Assembly: GCF_004364805.1 (NCBI RefSeq)
Contig: NZ_SOAP01000002.1
Location: 744,001 to 808,000 of the forward strand
Direction: 5' to 3'
Origin: Pelagimonas phthalicica
Lineage (GTDB): Bacteria > Pseudomonadota > Alphaproteobacteria > Rhodobacterales > Rhodobacteraceae
DNA length: 64,000 nt
Shown here in pieces: positions 62,710 to 64,000 of the stretch. How positions within the stretch are numbered: position 1 is the stretch's first letter; every line of letters begins with the position of its first letter. The notes beneath the pieces are model-generated. The model ran no database searches, was not told where the DNA came from, and saw nothing but the letters and a program-made list of their open reading frames with translations. The position numbers and the translations under genes are program-made.

Positions 62710-63660
62710 CTAGACGCGGCCCAGTTTTTCTTCGCGGGCGGCACGCAGGCGTTCGAAATCATCTCCTGCGTGATAGCTCGACCGGGTCAGCGGTGTGGCA
62801 GAGACCATCAAAAAGCCTTTGCCATAGGCGGCCTTTTCATAGGCTTCGAATTCATCCGGCGTCACAAAGCGGTCGACCACATGGTGTTTGGGAGTCGGTT
62901 GCAGATATTGCCCGATGGTGAGGAAATCCACATCCGCCGCGCGCATGTCATCCATGACCTGGGTCACGCCTTGTTTGTCTTCGCCAAGGCCGACCATGAT
63001 GCCGGATTTAGTAAAGATCGAAGGATCGCGCTCCTTGACCCGTTGCAGCAGGCGCAGCGAATGGAAATAGCGCGCGCCGGGGCGCACGGTTGGATAGAGC
63101 CCGGGCACGGTTTCGAGGTTGTGGTTGAACACATCCGGGCGTGCATCAACAACGATGTCCAACACATCATCGTCGCATTTGAGGAAATCCGGGGTCAGGA
63201 TCTCGATCGTGGTGCCGGGGGAGCGATGGCGCACAGCGCGGATGGTCTGGGCAAAATGCTCGGCCCCACCATCTTTGAGGTCGTCGCGATCCACCGAGGT
63301 AATAACCACATGGTTCAGACCCAGTTTTTGCACCGCATCCGCAACACGCCCCGGTTCAAAAACGTCGAGCGTGTCCGGCTTGCCGGTTGCAACATTGCAA
63401 AAGGTGCAGCCACGGGTACAGATTTCGCCCATGATCATCATGGTGGCGTGGCCCTGGCTCCAGCATTCGCCAGCATTTGGGCAACCCGCTTCTTCACAAA
63501 CCGTGGTCAGGTTGTGTTCCCGCATGATCCTGCGCGTCGTGTTATACCCCTCCCCGCCAGGTGCCTTGACCCGGATCCAGGACGGTTTCTTTGGTTGCGC
63601 ATTGTCCGGCCGATGAGCTTTCTCAGGATGGCGCTCGGACGGGATTTTGAGATCACGCAT
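62710..63660 (-). CDS. lipA: lipoyl synthase
   Basis: 316 aa radical-SAM enzyme that inserts two sulfurs into octanoyl groups of 2-oxoacid dehydrogenases and GcvH. Auxiliary cluster [13 protein letters not shown] (C-x4-C-x5-C) near residue 55 and radical-SAM cluster [10 protein letters not shown] near residue 81; the C-terminal RSSYHAGD Ser is the last auxiliary ligand. Full length. GGGG precedes the ATG. Divergent from the peroxiredoxin gene across a region with a 12-bp inverted repeat. Confidence 0.97.
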   Translation of the reverse strand: MRDLKIPSERHPEKAHRPDNAQPKKPSWIRVKAPGGEGYNTTRRIMREHNLTTVCEEAGCPNAGECWSQGHATMMIMGEICTRGCTFCNVATGKPDTLDVFEPGRVADAVQKLGLNHVVITSVDRDDLKDGGAEHFAQTIRAVRHRSPGTTIEILTPDFLKCDDDVLDIVVDARPDVFNHNLETVPGLYPTVRPGARYFHSLRLLQRVKERDPSIFTKSGIMVGLGEDKQGVTQVMDDMRAADVDFLTIGQYLQPTPKHHVVDRFVTPDEFEAYEKAAYGKGFLMVSATPLTRSSYHAGDDFERLRAAREEKLGRV

Positions 63661-63703
63661 GTTTTTTTCCCCGCGAAGGTTTCACGTTACGTCACTAATA
63701 AGG

Positions 63704-63785
63704 AGGTGCAGGGGGTTTTTCCAGTGAAGCTTTGCTGAGACATCAGCGGCGCATCCCCAAATGTAGCTAGTACCCCCCTGCACCT
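63704..63785. promoter_or_regulatory. 12-bp inverted repeat between lipA and peroxiredoxin gene
   Basis: AGGTGCAGGGGG (63704-63715) and CCCCCTGCACCT (63774-63785) are perfect inverted copies with a 58-base spacer. Downstream of the right arm TTTATATAGG could be a -10 region for the plus-strand gene. On the lipA transcript the left arm reads CCCCCTGCACCTCCTTA, resembling an anti-Shine-Dalgarno sequence. Confidence 0.5.
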
Positions 63786-63935
63786 GCCCTTTATATAGGC
63801 GAACAGCCTTGCCCGAGACGAATGGCCGCCATGCGTGATCATTGCGTTATCGCTAAACGCTCAAATTGCCTTGCGACTCGGTCCCTCTCAGGGTAGCCCG
63901 CCTTTAGAAACGTTCCAAACTTACAAAGGTGCCCG

Positions 63936-64000
63936 ATGAAAGCTGGCTTCACCCTCCCCGAAGTGACCTTCCACACCCGTGTTCGCGACGACTCCATCGA
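63936..64000 (+). CDS. peroxiredoxin, N-terminal fragment
   Basis: Only 21 codons are inside the window: MKAGFTLPEVTFHTRVRDDS. The T-L-P-E-V-T-F-x-T-R-V-R-D segment is the N-terminus of Prx5-type (AhpE/Prx5-like) peroxiredoxins of Rhodobacteraceae, which reduce peroxides with glutathione or glutaredoxin. The catalytic Cys would lie beyond the edge. AAAGGTG lies upstream of the ATG. Confidence 0.65.
   Translation, partial: MKAGFTLPEVTFHTRVRDDSI

Overview
The window is a continuous stretch of chromosome from an alphaproteobacterium, almost certainly a marine Rhodobacteraceae (Roseobacter group). The evidence is gene content and order: dusB-ntrB-ntrC-ntrY-ntrX followed by trkA-trkH-hfq-hflX, tatA-tatB-tatC, an ispDF fusion followed by pgpA and a CinA-type deamidase, pntA-pntB, a very long RNase E with an acidic insert, and an RTX protein ending in a Hint domain. 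The DNA is GC-rich by eye. Genes are packed with 1-, 4- and 8-base overlaps. I see no transposase, integrase, phage gene, rRNA, tRNA or CRISPR array.

Layout. 1-7 kb: cell-envelope and small metabolic genes (YiiX-like lipoprotein, lytic transglycosylase, an EEP/Nudix/haem N-demethylase-like operon, an alpha/beta hydrolase-OsmC fusion). 7-10 kb: pntAB proton-translocating transhydrogenase. 10-16 kb: a methyltransferase-like membrane protein, an atypical MBL-fold protein, an SDR, and a TetR regulator divergent from a two-subunit molybdenum hydroxylase. 16-24 kb: RTX-Hint protein, glutamine-amidotransferase-like hydrolase, then tatABC with an ATPase and a flavoprotein reductase, and a YafY-type regulator. 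24-30 kb: class I aldolase, a P450 coupled to a membrane serine hydrolase, ccdA divergent from tusA. 30-34 kb: rne with a long leader. 34-39 kb: beta-hydroxyacid dehydrogenase, penicillin acylase and small-molecule kinase. 39-52 kb: the nitrogen/potassium/Hfq regulatory cluster on the minus strand. 52-56 kb: isoprenoid and phospholipid genes, ammonium transporter, LuxR solo. 56-64 kb: MmgE/PrpD, COQ10-like, hpt, an Aer-like soluble PAS protein, cytochromes c, lipA, and the start of a peroxiredoxin.

How the genes work together. The 42-51 kb block senses nitrogen status (NtrB/NtrC, NtrY/NtrX), and amtB nearby is a likely target. TrkA/TrkH control potassium, and Hfq and RNase E (30 kb) are the core of small-RNA control. 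TatABC would export the Tat-signal molybdenum hydroxylase encoded at 13.8 kb. PntAB supplies NADPH.

The points most worth a second look are: both NtrC and NtrX lack the sigma-54-contacting GAFTGA loop; a dispersed 3'-intergenic repeat present in four places; an MBL-fold protein missing its HxHxDH metal motif; a LuxR solo behind a perfect 9-bp inverted repeat; a soluble Aer-like PAS protein; and a P450 translationally coupled to a membrane hydrolase. I did not find a clearly new multi-gene system. All functional calls come from reading motifs and context, not from database searches.
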